From Lachnotalea sp041821265 (GTDB lineage: Bacteria > Bacillota > Clostridia > Lachnospirales > Lachnospiraceae): a DNA stretch of 64,000 bases. Of this stretch, positions 25,564 through 34,623 are shown in pieces. The position numbers were made by a program, and so were the translations under genes. The notes beneath the pieces are model-generated. The model had not been told where the DNA came from and did no database searches. It saw only the letters and a list, made by a program, of their open reading frames with translations. Position 1 is the first letter of the stretch; each line of letters opens with the position of its first letter. The stretch lies in the NCBI GenBank assembly GCA_041821265.1, contig JBGUEQ010000017.1, positions 1-64,000 of the forward strand. The letters run 5' to 3'.

Positions 25564-26523
25564 ATGGCAGCGAGGATAATTGGAACAGGAAGTGCACTTC
25601 CTGAAAATATAGTAACAAATGATTTCTTAGCAACAATTGTTGACACTAACGATGAATGGATTCGTGAGAGAACAGGAATTAGAGAAAGAAGAATTGCAAA
25701 AGAGGAAACAACGAGTATGTTGGCAGCTAAAGCAGCAGAATATGCTATTGTTGATGCATCTATTGATAGTAGTGAAATAGATTTAATTATAGTAGCTACT
25801 TTTACAGGTGAAAGTAGTATGCCAAGTATAGCCAGTATAGTTCAAAAAGAGATTGGTGCAGTTAATGCGTTTTGTTTTGATATTAATGCGGCATGTACGG
25901 GATTTTTATACGCGCTAAGTTGCGCATATGCTTATATTAAAGCGGGAATTTGCAAGAGTGCTCTAGTTGTAGGTGCGGAAACGGTATCGAAGGTTGTTGA
26001 CTGGACTGATCGTGGAACATGTGTTTTGTTTGGAGATGGTGCAGGAGCAGTAATCATTAGAGAAGATGTAGAGGGAAAAATGACTTTTGTACAAGGCTCT
26101 GATGGGAATAAAGGTGATGTTCTAACTTGTAAAGGAAGAAGCGTAAATAATTTGTTAATTACAAATAACGATGAAAATCAATATATGCATATGGACGGGC
26201 AGGAAGTGTTTAAATTTGCGGTAAAAAAAGTTCCAGAGTGCGTGGAACAGGTGCTTGAAATTGAAAAAATAAATATGGATGAGGTGAAGTATTTTTGTCT
26301 GCATCAGGCAAATAAAAGAATTATCAGTTCTGTCGCAAGACGTTTGAAACAGCCTGAGGAAAAATTTCCTATGAATATGGATAAATACGGTAATACATCT
26401 GCAGCAAGTATCCCTATACTTCTTGATGAACTTTACAAAAGTAATAAAATAGCAGTTGGAGATAAAATTGTAATTTCGGGATTTGGAGGGGGACTTACTT
26501 GGGGAGCAGCGCTACTTGAATAG
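25564..26523 (+). CDS. fabH: 3-oxoacyl-ACP synthase III
   Basis: A 319-residue thiolase-fold enzyme that condenses acetyl-CoA (or branched acyl-CoA) with malonyl-ACP to begin fatty acid synthesis. The triad is visible: Cys in NAACTGF (about 112), His in CLHQANKRI, Asn in YGNTSAASIP. The N-terminal EWIRERTGIRERR segment and C-terminal GFGGGLTWGA are family-typical. AAAGGAG precedes the ATG. It stands apart from other fab genes, next to a DegV-family fatty-acid-binding gene; whether that pairing matters is unclear. Confidence 0.95.
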   Translation: MAARIIGTGSALPENIVTNDFLATIVDTNDEWIRERTGIRERRIAKEETTSMLAAKAAEYAIVDASIDSSEIDLIIVATFTGESSMPSIASIVQKEIGAVNAFCFDINAACTGFLYALSCAYAYIKAGICKSALVVGAETVSKVVDWTDRGTCVLFGDGAGAVIIREDVEGKMTFVQGSDGNKGDVLTCKGRSVNNLLITNNDENQYMHMDGQEVFKFAVKKVPECVEQVLEIEKINMDEVKYFCLHQANKRIISSVARRLKQPEEKFPMNMDKYGNTSAASIPILLDELYKSNKIAVGDKIVISGFGGGLTWGAALLE

Positions 26524-26894
26524 TTTTTGGAAGTTCTGATTTTTATGAGGCAGTTAAAGTTCAGGCAATATGCTATTGCAAGATGTTTTTTAGATTTGCA
26601 CACAAAACCTTGAGTTTACAAGTGTGTAATAATGTAAAATAGCAATTCTTTATAAAATTCGTTGGTATGAAGGCATAGTCTAAATAGTACAATATTGCAT
26701 AATTAGGATCAATTATAGAATGAGAAATAAGTGGAATATAACAGCAAAATGTGATATGATTAAATGTAAAGAGCCGATAACTTCTATTAGTTGTCGGTTA
26801 AAATGTTGAAGGTTTTATAGACATATTTTTATTTAAAGTTGGGATGATAGATGATAAATGTCTACTTTAACAAAAATTTTGCAGGAGGATTTTC
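26524..26894. other. Intergenic region before the degV-family gene
   Basis: No supported gene. A hairpin GCCGATAACT/AGTTGTCGGT (26773-26798) and a weaker CACAC/GTGTG pairing around 26597-26633 are present. I see no riboswitch consensus. Confidence 0.5.
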
Positions 26895-27770
26895 ATGGGC
26901 GAGTTTCTTATAACAACGGATACCACTTCAGATTTACCTATATATTATGTAGAGAATAATCATATCACAGTATTACCATTAACTTATGTACTTGACAGTA
27001 TTACATATAATCAAGAAAATGGGTTGGGATTTCCAGCATTTTATAATAAAATGAGAGATGGCTTAATGCCAACAACATCACAGATTAATCCAGCAGAGGT
27101 GAGAGAAGTATTTCAAAAGATCATTGAAACAGGTGTGGATATTCTACATATAGCATTTTCTTCAGGACTTAGTGGAAGCTGTAATAATACAAGATTAGCG
27201 GCTGAGGAGTTAATGGAAGAAAATCCAAGGAGCAAGATTATTGTAGTTGATTCACTTTGTGCTTCTTTGGGAGAAGGACTCTTAGTACATAAGGCAATAA
27301 AGTTGAAAAATCAAGGCAAAACAATGGAAGAAATAGCTACATGGTTGGAGGAAAACAAGCTACATGTATGCCATACTTTTACACCAAATGATTTATTTCA
27401 CTTATATAGAGGTGGACGAGTTTCTAAAACAAGCGCTGTATTAGGTACATTGGCTAATGTTAAGCCGGTTCTATATGTTGATAATGAGGGACATCTTATT
27501 CCAACAAACAAAGTTAGGGGAAGAAAGAAATCATTAATTACATTAGTTGATAATATGGAAGAGAAAATCGGTTCTTATATTGAGGAAAATAAAGAAGATG
27601 GTGTATTTATTGGCCATGGAGATTCAATAGAAGATGCACAGTTTGTAGCCGATTTAATTAAAGATAGATTTGGTATTGAAAGTTTTTTGATTGACTACAT
27701 TGGACCAGTTGTTGGAGCACATACAGGACCTGGTATTATAGCTTTGTTCTTTATGGGAGAATCAAGGTAA
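26895..27770 (+). CDS. DegV family protein (fatty-acid binding)
   Basis: 291 residues. The N-terminal TTDTTSDLPIYY, the GVDILHIAFSSGLSGSCNN segment and the C-terminal VGAHTGPGIIALFF are hallmarks of the DegV/EDD fold. Structures of the family hold a fatty acid between the two domains; in Gram-positives such FakB proteins hand exogenous fatty acids to the FakA kinase. A specific FakB role here is inference, because no fakA is in the window. GGAGG precedes the ATG. Confidence 0.9.
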   Translation: MGEFLITTDTTSDLPIYYVENNHITVLPLTYVLDSITYNQENGLGFPAFYNKMRDGLMPTTSQINPAEVREVFQKIIETGVDILHIAFSSGLSGSCNNTRLAAEELMEENPRSKIIVVDSLCASLGEGLLVHKAIKLKNQGKTMEEIATWLEENKLHVCHTFTPNDLFHLYRGGRVSKTSAVLGTLANVKPVLYVDNEGHLIPTNKVRGRKKSLITLVDNMEEKIGSYIEENKEDGVFIGHGDSIEDAQFVADLIKDRFGIESFLIDYIGPVVGAHTGPGIIALFFMGESR

Positions 27771-27887
27771 AGCGTTATAGTGCTAAGTTGCTAGAAATTT
27801 ATATTTAAGTTATAATATGGAAATAAAGGCTTGGAGTAGAAATACAGAATTGTGTTGCTTTTATTGAAGAAAGGGCGGTATAAGTTT

Positions 27888-28532
27888 ATGCGTGTTAAGG
27901 CTATTATGATTCCATTTAGTAAACTGACTTGTATTAATTTGAATGAAAATTTAGATAAAGCGATGGAGGTAATTGATTCAAATAATTTGTTGTCATTACC
28001 TGTTGTTGAAGGAAAGAAATTTATTGGAGTATTGTCAAAACAATATACTTATGAATATTTTTTCAAAGAATATGATAAGAGTAAGGAAGAATTTCTGAAA
28101 AATCCTGTATCTTTACTTATGAAGAGTAAAATTGAAACGGTTAAGGAAGATATGCGCATCGAAGATGTTGCTATATTATTTATTACATCAAAGGTTAGAT
28201 TTGTTCCAATTACTAATCAAGTTGGTGAGTTAATAGGAATTGTTACGCAACAGGCAGTATTCAAACAGTATCAGAAGATGTTTGGACATAAACATAATTC
28301 GATAGTTATTTATACGTATGACTATAAAGGTGTTGGTGCTAAGATTATGGATACCATTTCAAAAGCTGGTGGGGATATTCGAAATATGATGATGTTTCAT
28401 ACCGATGTAATGGATTTGGTAGAGATATTTTTTAGAATTGACACAAAAGATTTTGATAGAGTATTAAAGGCGTTAGAGAAGCAGAAGTTTGATGTTAGAG
28501 ATGTCAAGTATGCAGAAAAGCTAAATCAATAA
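27888..28532 (+). CDS. CBS-domain pair plus ACT-like domain protein (AcuB-like)
   Basis: 214 residues. Two CBS motifs (about 1-60 and 75-130; IMIPFSKLTCINLNENL and VKEDMRIEDVAILF) form a Bateman module that binds adenosine nucleotides in known cases. Residues 140-210 resemble an ACT domain, the arrangement of AcuB. ATG 27888 follows AAAGGGCGG; an upstream in-frame extension to 27852 lacks a site. It is a single gene ending at a strong shared terminator. Its target is unknown. Confidence 0.8.
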   Translation: MRVKAIMIPFSKLTCINLNENLDKAMEVIDSNNLLSLPVVEGKKFIGVLSKQYTYEYFFKEYDKSKEEFLKNPVSLLMKSKIETVKEDMRIEDVAILFITSKVRFVPITNQVGELIGIVTQQAVFKQYQKMFGHKHNSIVIYTYDYKGVGAKIMDTISKAGGDIRNMMMFHTDVMDLVEIFFRIDTKDFDRVLKALEKQKFDVRDVKYAEKLNQ

Positions 28533-28581
28533 ATTAGTATGATGTAGTAACGAATTTGGTCGGCATTCTGAAAAATTTATT

Positions 28582-28633
28582 ATAGTCAAAAGGAGCATCG
28601 ATTTTATATCGATGCTCCTTTTGACTATTTTTT
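28582..28633. terminator. Strong terminator between the CBS-ACT gene and cotJC
   Basis: A perfect 21-bp stem (28582-28602 and 28608-28628) followed by T6 on the plus strand. The right arm overlaps the cotJC stop codon, so the minus-strand operon ends within it as well. Confidence 0.9.
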
Positions 28634-29230
28634 ACAAGTATCAAATGCTGGATTGAATGCATAAAAGTTTTTAGAATCAAGATGATCTTGAACAATTCTT
28701 AAACCTTCGCCAAAACGCTGGAAGTGAACAATTTCTCTTTCGCGTAAGAATCGAATTGGGTCACAAATTTCAGGGTCATGTATTAATCTTAGAATATTAT
28801 CGTAAGTAGTACGAGCTTTTTGCTCAGCAGCCATATCTTCACATAAATCAGTGATTGGGTCACCTTTTGATTGGAATGCTCCAGCTGAAAATGGAATACC
28901 ACCAGCAGATTGTGGATATAATCCAAGGGTATGGTCTACATAATATTTATCAAATCCAGAGGCTTTTATTTCATCAATGGTTAAATTTTTGGTAAGCTGA
29001 TATACAATGGCACATATTATTTCTAAATGCCCAAGCTCTTCCGTACCAATATCTGTAAGTAAACCACTTACATTACTGTAAGGCATAGCATAACGTTGAG
29101 CAAGATAACGCTGTGAGGCACCAAGTTCACCATCTGGACCACCGTATTGCGTAATGATTATTTGCGCAAGTTTTGCATCAGTCTTAGTAATGTTTACAGG
29201 GTATTGTAATCGTTTTTCATAATTCCACAT
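28625..29230 (-). CDS. cotJC: Spore coat protein CotJC, manganese catalase family
   Basis: 201 residues starting MWNYEKRLQYPV. The ferritin-like four-helix bundle keeps putative metal-ligand glutamates and histidine (TEELGHLEII; AAEQKARTTYDNIL; REREIVHFQRFGE). Homologues are coat-associated and belong to the Mn-catalase family, which removes peroxide. AAGGAGG lies within the end of cotJB, and the cotJB stop overlaps this ATG (TAATG), so the genes are translationally coupled. Expression is expected in the mother cell during sporulation. Confidence 0.95.
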   Translation of the reverse strand: MWNYEKRLQYPVNITKTDAKLAQIIITQYGGPDGELGASQRYLAQRYAMPYSNVSGLLTDIGTEELGHLEIICAIVYQLTKNLTIDEIKASGFDKYYVDHTLGLYPQSAGGIPFSAGAFQSKGDPITDLCEDMAAEQKARTTYDNILRLIHDPEICDPIRFLREREIVHFQRFGEGLRIVQDHLDSKNFYAFNPAFDTCKK

Positions 29231-29595
29231 TATTTACATCCTCCTTCCCAAGGCATAGGGCCACTTGCCCAATCCCATTTATTTGTTGGAAGCACACTAT
29301 CAATGGTCAAGGGTGTGAAACATTGTGAATATTTTTCTAATAAGTTGCATCTAACTGGGATTAGTTCATTGATATAAACAAGTGCTTCTTCATCACAAGG
29401 ATGAGTATCTAAAAATAAGGTACAATCATTAATTGCAAAGCTTACCTTGTTTATTTTACTTAATAAACTACTTCTATCTACTTTTGTATTATTTATATTT
29501 TTATTCATATTGCAGTTCATGTTGTTGTTCATGTTGCAGTTCATGTTGTTATTCATATTATTATGCATGTTGTTATTCATATTATTGTTCATCAT
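29230..29595 (-). CDS. cotJB: Spore coat protein CotJB with Met/Asn-rich N-terminal extension
   Basis: 121 residues from ATG 29595, which follows AGGTG by 6 nt and overlaps the cotJA stop (TAATG). Residues about 40-121 are the conserved CotJB domain (INKVSFAINDCTLFLDTHPCDEEAL, ending KWDWASGPMPWEGGCK). The first 36 or so residues are an extra tract of NNNM-type repeats with two Cys, absent from ordinary CotJB. The tract resembles the Met/Asn repeat of the LysM protein at 7258. CotJB is needed with CotJA for stable CotJC in known systems. Confidence 0.92.
   Translation of the reverse strand: MMNNNMNNNMHNNMNNNMNCNMNNNMNCNMNKNINNTKVDRSSLLSKINKVSFAINDCTLFLDTHPCDEEALVYINELIPVRCNLLEKYSQCFTPLTIDSVLPTNKWDWASGPMPWEGGCK
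29500..29594 (-). repeat. Short tandem repeats coding NNNM motifs in cotJB
   Basis: About eight 12-bp-type units of AAC/AAT and ATG codons, one carrying CAT (His) and two TGC (Cys). The array is in frame and likely variable in length between strains. Confidence 0.85.
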
Positions 29596-29828
29596 TAGCA
29601 GCACCTACTTCCTAAAAAAGGTTTATTTAGTTCACGAAAGATAGTTCCACAAGCTAATCCTTTATCTAAATCATATATATCATTCCAATGTTGCCATGGA
29701 ACGTAACACATGCCTAAAGCTAAGTTATCAAGTGAATCACAACTTTTTGGTACTATAGTTGATTGCATTTTTTGCTTATATCCGCAACCACAGGATGGGT
29801 TAGCGGTTCTTGGGTTTAAATTATCCAA
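29595..29828 (-). CDS. cotJA: Spore coat-associated protein CotJA
   Basis: 77 residues. The core LALGMCYVPWQHWNDIYDLDKGLACGTIFRELNKPF matches CotJA; the N-terminal SCGCG and C-terminal RCC add cysteines. The start codon is TTG, 7 nt after AAGGAGTG; no closer ATG exists. It is the first gene of cotJABC, with TAATG overlaps at both junctions. Confidence 0.93.
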   Translation of the reverse strand: MDNLNPRTANPSCGCGYKQKMQSTIVPKSCDSLDNLALGMCYVPWQHWNDIYDLDKGLACGTIFRELNKPFLGSRCC

Positions 29829-29859
29829 AATAACACTCCTTAAAACGTTTATTCATTGT

Positions 29860-29887
29860 TAGTTTATGATAGTAATAAAAAATGGTT
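29860..29887 (-). promoter_or_regulatory. Candidate mother-cell sigma (sigma-E/K-like) promoter of cotJ
   Basis: On the minus strand, AACC, a spacer of about 16 bp and CATAAACTA resemble the AC / CATAnnnTA pattern of sigma-K and the -10 of sigma-E. It lies about 35 bp before the TTG start. B. subtilis cotJ is known to be sigma-E dependent; this assignment is by pattern. Confidence 0.4.
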
Positions 29888-30076
29888 AACAAAATATGAA
29901 AAATCTAATTATCAATTTTTATTTAAATTAGATTTTTGAGATTATTGAGTGAGCGCCTTTTATTCATGGTTAATAAATTTTAGAATAATTTAACATATTT
30001 ATCCAAAGATAAATTGTTACAGATATGGTATTATATTCCTAGTTACTTTAGACTTACCAAAGGAGGAAGCTGCTAT

Positions 30077-30385
30077 ATGAAAAAGACAGGAATTATAAGA
30101 AAATGTGATGATTTAGGAAGAATTGTTATTCCTAAAGAAATAAGAAAAACTTTTGAAATTCAAGAAGGTGAACCAATTGAGATTTTTGTACAAGATGATG
30201 CAATCGTATTGAAAAAATATATACCCTCTTATGATGTTAAAACCAAGATCCAAAATGCTATTTCAAGTATACAAGAGCTGTCAGAATACAAAGGGTCTGA
30301 AGCACAAGATATGAAAAAGATAGAGGATTATTTAGGATTAGCAATGTTAGAGTTTGAAAAACTAGATACAGATACTAAAATTTAG
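30077..30385 (+). CDS. AbrB/SpoVT-type transition-state regulator
   Basis: 102 residues. Residues 3-47 are the swapped-hairpin DNA-binding domain (TGIIRKCDDLGRIVIPKEIRKTFEI). The C-terminal half is helical and acidic, unlike the GAF domain of SpoVT, and nearer to short Clostridial AbrB proteins. AAAGGAGG lies 10 nt before ATG 30077; the in-frame extension to 30014 is untranslated leader. It is divergent from cotJ with about 250 bp between, so it could regulate that operon. Confidence 0.88.
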   Translation: MKKTGIIRKCDDLGRIVIPKEIRKTFEIQEGEPIEIFVQDDAIVLKKYIPSYDVKTKIQNAISSIQELSEYKGSEAQDMKKIEDYLGLAMLEFEKLDTDTKI

Positions 30386-30415
30386 TATTAAGCGTTAAGG
30401 CTTCATAAGTTTGAT

Positions 30416-30451
30416 GAGTTACCAACCGTATTTTGAGTTGGTAACTTTTTT
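30416..30451 (+). terminator. Terminator after the AbrB-type gene
   Basis: AGTTACCAAC/GTTGGTAACT arms with a 10-nt loop and a T6 tail. Confidence 0.9.
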
Positions 30452-30630
30452 GAATTAAGAGGAAAGTATTACAAACTTCCCTCTTAATTCAAAGGCACTA
30501 CGTGGCAAAAGGCACACCTCGTGGAGGAGAAGTTTATTGCTACGCAATCCACGAGGGCGCAAAAGTGTCTGCTTGCAGACACTTTATTCTTAATAGCAAA
30601 GTTCTACAATCTTCCATATTTAAAAAAAAG
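30452..30630. repeat. Three-hairpin dispersed repeat, copy 1
   Basis: Hairpin A (30452-30490) has GAATTAAGAGG/CCTCTTAATTC ends. Hairpin B has CCTCGTGGA (30517-30525) against TCCACGAGG (30548-30556), with a small inner TTGC/GCAA hairpin. Hairpin C is a 24-bp perfect palindrome (30562-30585, AAAGTGTCTGC/GCAGACACTTT). A start of a further A hairpin (AATAGCAAAGTTCTAC) follows at about 30591. The same order recurs at 60324-60470. No gene is inside. Confidence 0.85.
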
Positions 30631-30762
30631 ATATAATCTGAATAATAACACTTAATAAAAATATAATATAAAAAAATAGATTTGAAATTGACTATCATAG
30701 AAAAGATGTTAGAATAGATAAAGAATAGGAAAATTTTAAATAAAATTGTGAGAATATGTGAT

Positions 30763-32586
30763 ATGTTAATACTTATTAAAAATACATGGAAAATAATTAA
30801 GAACAACTTCGAAGAACTTTTGATATTTTTATTAGTTTATCATGGTGCATCGATTATTATTATTTATAACTTCTTTTCGTCAAGTATGGATTTTGCATTA
30901 AAGAGAGCTGGATATAGTTATCTGACTGCTGAAAATATAATTTCATTTATAAAAAATCCAACATCAATATTACTAATTATTGCAAATATATTAATTGTGT
31001 TAATCTTTATGGAATTTGAGATTATTTGTTTATTAGAAAATTATAGAGCTGCTAATTACAATGTAAAATTAAAAGCATATAAGATTTTCATAGTGGGAAT
31101 ATTTAAGACGGGTAGAATAATCAAAAAGGGGAACATAATAAATGTAATGGCGGGTTTAACTGTTTTGCCTTTTATATGTCTTCATTTTATTGTCCAAGAA
31201 TTATCAAGCGTAAAAGTGATTAATTATTTAGCACAGAATATTTATGAAAGTTTTAAATACAAAGATATCTTATATTTACTCATTCTTATCATTTTAGTTG
31301 CTAGTCTATTAGCGGCCTTTGTTATTCCCTATGTAATATTTGGAGAAAAAAATGCAAAAGATGCATTGTCTAATAGTTTTTATATGGTAAGAAGTAAGGC
31401 CAATAAGACTTGGCTATATCTAATAGAGTGGAATGTTTTATTATCCGTTCTAATCATTCTAATTCATGTAATTGCGGTTGTAGCAGCTGTATTTATTATA
31501 TCAATCATATATAGTTCTGATGTTGCAATTGCTAATTTATTAGCAGTTTGTGATTGGATAAGAGTTATTGTTGGATTGCTTAGTAATATTATTGGAATTG
31601 CAGGTAATTTTGCATTTATATATTGTATTTATTCATTCTATGGGCTCAGTGATTATAATGAAGAAAGAGACGAATTAAATATTTATTATGCAATTACAAA
31701 TCTAAAATTAAAAAGAATGACTTTAGTTATAAGTCTGCTAATGGTATGTGTTGAAATAGTATATAGTTGTCAGCTTATTGGAAATAGTACGGAGGTAGCA
31801 AAGGATATGTTTGTAACTACGCAAATTACGGCTCATAGGGGAGGAGCATCCTATGCTCCGGAAAATACTATAGCTGCAATTAGTGCGTCAGTAGAGGTAA
31901 AGGCGGATTATGCTGAAATTGATGTACAGGTGACAAAGGATGGAGTAGTAGTATTATTACATGATTCAAGTTTGAAAAGAACAACTGGATATAATAAATA
32001 TATATGGGAAGTAAATTATGACAAAGTAGCTACGTTAGATGCTGGAAGTAAATTTGGTAAAGAATTTGCAGGAGAAAAAATACCAACCCTAGATGAGGTA
32101 CTTAAATTTTGCAAAGGTAAGATGAACTTAAATATTGAGATTAAAAATAACAAGCATAATGCAAATATTGCTCAAAATGTAATGAAAGTGATAGAGGATA
32201 ACAATGCAACTGAACATTGTGTAATCACTTCTATGGATTATTCGCTTTTGGGAGATATAAAAGAAATAAATCCCGATATAAAAACAGGTTATATTCTTAA
32301 AATAGCATATGGAGATTTTGAAAATAAAGTAAATGCAGACTTTTTGAGTATAAAACATACCTATGCAACAAATAAAGTAATTGCGGCTGCACATAATTGT
32401 GGTAAAGAAGTATATGTATGGACAGTTAATTCAAGGAGCGATATTGAACGAATGAAGCTTCTTGAAGTTGATAATATTATTACGGATAGACCAGTTACCG
32501 TTAGAGAAATTTATGCTAGTGAGAAAAGTAGTCGTGGATTTTTAGAGCTTCTTAAACTAGTAACTAAGTTAAAATTTAATGATTAG
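30763..32586 (+). CDS. Membrane glycerophosphodiester phosphodiesterase
   Basis: About 607 residues. The N-terminal 350 hold seven or eight membrane helices of the GPDPase membrane-domain type. Residues about 360-590 are a GDPD TIM barrel with the catalytic pair in TAHRGGASYAPENT, metal site EIDVQVTKDG and VVLLHDSSLKRTT. The barrel cleaves glycerophosphodiesters to glycerol-3-phosphate, here probably on the outer face of the membrane. No ribosome binding site is seen near either ATG 30763 or an in-frame GTG 30748, so the start is uncertain. Lipid or lipoteichoic-acid turnover is a reasonable role. Confidence 0.88.
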   Translation: MLILIKNTWKIIKNNFEELLIFLLVYHGASIIIIYNFFSSSMDFALKRAGYSYLTAENIISFIKNPTSILLIIANILIVLIFMEFEIICLLENYRAANYNVKLKAYKIFIVGIFKTGRIIKKGNIINVMAGLTVLPFICLHFIVQELSSVKVINYLAQNIYESFKYKDILYLLILIILVASLLAAFVIPYVIFGEKNAKDALSNSFYMVRSKANKTWLYLIEWNVLLSVLIILIHVIAVVAAVFIISIIYSSDVAIANLLAVCDWIRVIVGLLSNIIGIAGNFAFIYCIYSFYGLSDYNEERDELNIYYAITNLKLKRMTLVISLLMVCVEIVYSCQLIGNSTEVAKDMFVTTQITAHRGGASYAPENTIAAISASVEVKADYAEIDVQVTKDGVVVLLHDSSLKRTTGYNKYIWEVNYDKVATLDAGSKFGKEFAGEKIPTLDEVLKFCKGKMNLNIEIKNNKHNANIAQNVMKVIEDNNATEHCVITSMDYSLLGDIKEINPDIKTGYILKIAYGDFENKVNADFLSIKHTYATNKVIAAAHNCGKEVYVWTVNSRSDIERMKLLEVDNIITDRPVTVREIYASEKSSRGFLELLKLVTKLKFND

Positions 32587-32637
32587 AACAAAAAGATATA
32601 TCGTGTCTTATCATTTTTAATATTGGAGGAATAAGAA

Positions 32638-33153
32638 ATGAGAAATTTATTAAAGCCATTGTCTTTTATACCGGCGTTACTCTTAATGTATATGATTTAT
32701 TCGTTTTCAGCGGCGGATGGTGTGGCGTCATCAGGTTTAAGTTACAAAGTAAGTGAAAAGATTGTAGAGACTGTAAATGAAGTTATGAAACTAGATTTAA
32801 CAAGTGATGAGATTAGCAGTTATAAGGCAAGAATTAATTATCCGGTAAGAAAGGCAGCACACATGACAGAGTATGCATGCCTTGCAGTCGCAATAGCATT
32901 TCCTCTGTACGTTTATGGCGTAAGGGGAATATGGCTAATGTTTTTTGCGGGAGGTCTGTGTGTGTCTTATGCGGGACTAGATGAGTATCATCAAGCTTTT
33001 GTAGCAGGACGAACGTCTACGATAAGAGATGTTGCAATTGATTCTATTGGTGTAATATGTGGAGTGATCATTGTTAGAGTTGTAGGATGGACAGGGAGAA
33101 TGACCGTATTTAGAACTAGGAGAAAGCACAATAAGAGAATGGAGAACAAATAA
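32638..33153 (+). CDS. VanZ-like membrane protein
   Basis: 171 residues with four membrane helices. The VanZ signatures are RKAAHMTEYACLAVAI and SYAGLDEYHQAFVAGRTSTIRDVAIDSIG. VanZ confers low-level teicoplanin resistance in enterococci by an unclear route; most family members have unknown roles. TGGAGGAAT precedes the ATG. The MATE gene starts two bases after its stop, so the two are cotranscribed. Confidence 0.88.
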   Translation: MRNLLKPLSFIPALLLMYMIYSFSAADGVASSGLSYKVSEKIVETVNEVMKLDLTSDEISSYKARINYPVRKAAHMTEYACLAVAIAFPLYVYGVRGIWLMFFAGGLCVSYAGLDEYHQAFVAGRTSTIRDVAIDSIGVICGVIIVRVVGWTGRMTVFRTRRKHNKRMENK

Positions 33154-33154
33154 G

Positions 33155-34492
33155 ATGACAAGCGATATGACAATGGGAAATCCAAGAAGTTTAATCTTGA
33201 AATTTGCCATACCATTAGTAATTGGTAATATTTTTCAACAGTTTTATAATGTTGTGGATTCTGCTGTAGTTGGAAGATTTATTGGAGTAAATGCCTTGGC
33301 GGCAGTTGGAGCAACGGGCTCATTGGTGTTTCTTATCATTGGAACTATAATGGGAATTACGAGCGGATTTGCAGTACTCATAGCACAGAGCTTTGGGGCA
33401 AAAGATGAAAAAAGATTACGTCACTTCGTTGTTATGTCTGGATATTTATCCCTTATAATAACTATTTTTCTTACCGTGGTAACTCTTCTTGGAATTGATA
33501 CAATGCTCAAAATAATGAGAACACCAGAAAATATTTTTGGAGATTCTAGTACATATATTAAGATAATGTTTGCAGGAATAGGTGTTACTATGCTGTTTAA
33601 TATGCTCTCAGCAATTCTTAGAGCACTTGGAGATAGTAAGAGTCCATTGGTATTTTTAGCGATATCTTCAGTTGTTAATGTTATATTAGATCTTGTTTTT
33701 GTTATCGTTTGCAACATGGGTGTTGCTGGAGCTGCCTATGCTACTATAATAGCACAAGGGATATCAGCTGTATTGTGTCTAATATATATGATTAAAAAAT
33801 ATTCTATACTTAAACTTACCAAGGAGGATATGGTATTCTCTGGTAGAAGTGCAGTAATGTTGATGAAAATAGGTGTACCTATGGCTTTACAGTTTTCAAT
33901 TACAGCGATAGGAACTATGATAATTCAATCTGCGCTTAACGTTTTAGGTTCTGTTTATATTGCATCATTTACAGCAGCATCAAAGGCACAACAAATAGTG
34001 GCTCAACCATTTTTATCATTGGGTGCTACTATGGCAACCTATGTTGGGCAAAATGCAGGAGCTGGAAATATAGAACGTATTAAAGAAGGCGTAAGAGAGT
34101 CAATAAAAATCAGCCTAATCTATAGTGTTTTTGCCGGCTTTTTTTTGATTCTATTTGGACACTTTGCAGTTGAAATGTTTGTTTCAGCAAGCGAAACTGA
34201 GGTGATAGGTGCTGCACAGCAATATTTTTCTATTATTGTCTGGTTTTATCCAGCATTAGGGTTGATATTCATATATAGAAATACACTTCAAGGGTTAGGA
34301 GACGCCTTTTTCCCAATGATCGGAGGTATATTTGAACTAATCGCAAGAGGTGTAGTTGCATTTACATTGGCAAAAATAATAGGTTTTACTGGAGTGTGTT
34401 TTGCAGATCCAGCAGCTTGGGTTAGCGCACTTATTCCAATTCTTCCAATCTACTATATGCGAATTAACAAAATGAATGATCGTAAAAATTAA
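33155..34492 (+). CDS. MATE family efflux transporter
   Basis: 445 residues with twelve membrane helices in two halves. Typical MATE segments are GNPRSLILKFAIPLVIGNIFQQ, VGRFIGVNALAAVGATGS and QPFLSLGATMATYVGQNAGAG. These transporters export cationic drugs or metabolites with Na+ or H+ antiport. Substrate unknown. GGAG lies 11 nt before the ATG, inside the end of the VanZ-like gene. Confidence 0.93.
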   Translation: MTSDMTMGNPRSLILKFAIPLVIGNIFQQFYNVVDSAVVGRFIGVNALAAVGATGSLVFLIIGTIMGITSGFAVLIAQSFGAKDEKRLRHFVVMSGYLSLIITIFLTVVTLLGIDTMLKIMRTPENIFGDSSTYIKIMFAGIGVTMLFNMLSAILRALGDSKSPLVFLAISSVVNVILDLVFVIVCNMGVAGAAYATIIAQGISAVLCLIYMIKKYSILKLTKEDMVFSGRSAVMLMKIGVPMALQFSITAIGTMIIQSALNVLGSVYIASFTAASKAQQIVAQPFLSLGATMATYVGQNAGAGNIERIKEGVRESIKISLIYSVFAGFFLILFGHFAVEMFVSASETEVIGAAQQYFSIIVWFYPALGLIFIYRNTLQGLGDAFFPMIGGIFELIARGVVAFTLAKIIGFTGVCFADPAAWVSALIPILPIYYMRINKMNDRKN

Positions 34493-34623
34493 GGAATATG
34501 TAATGCTTAAGTAATTGAAGTGTAAAATAATTAAGTTAATATAGTTAGAGATACCAATTATTTAAATATGCGTTCATAATGATACGAGGATTACTGCAGG
34601 ATTAGAGAAATAAAGGAGAACAG

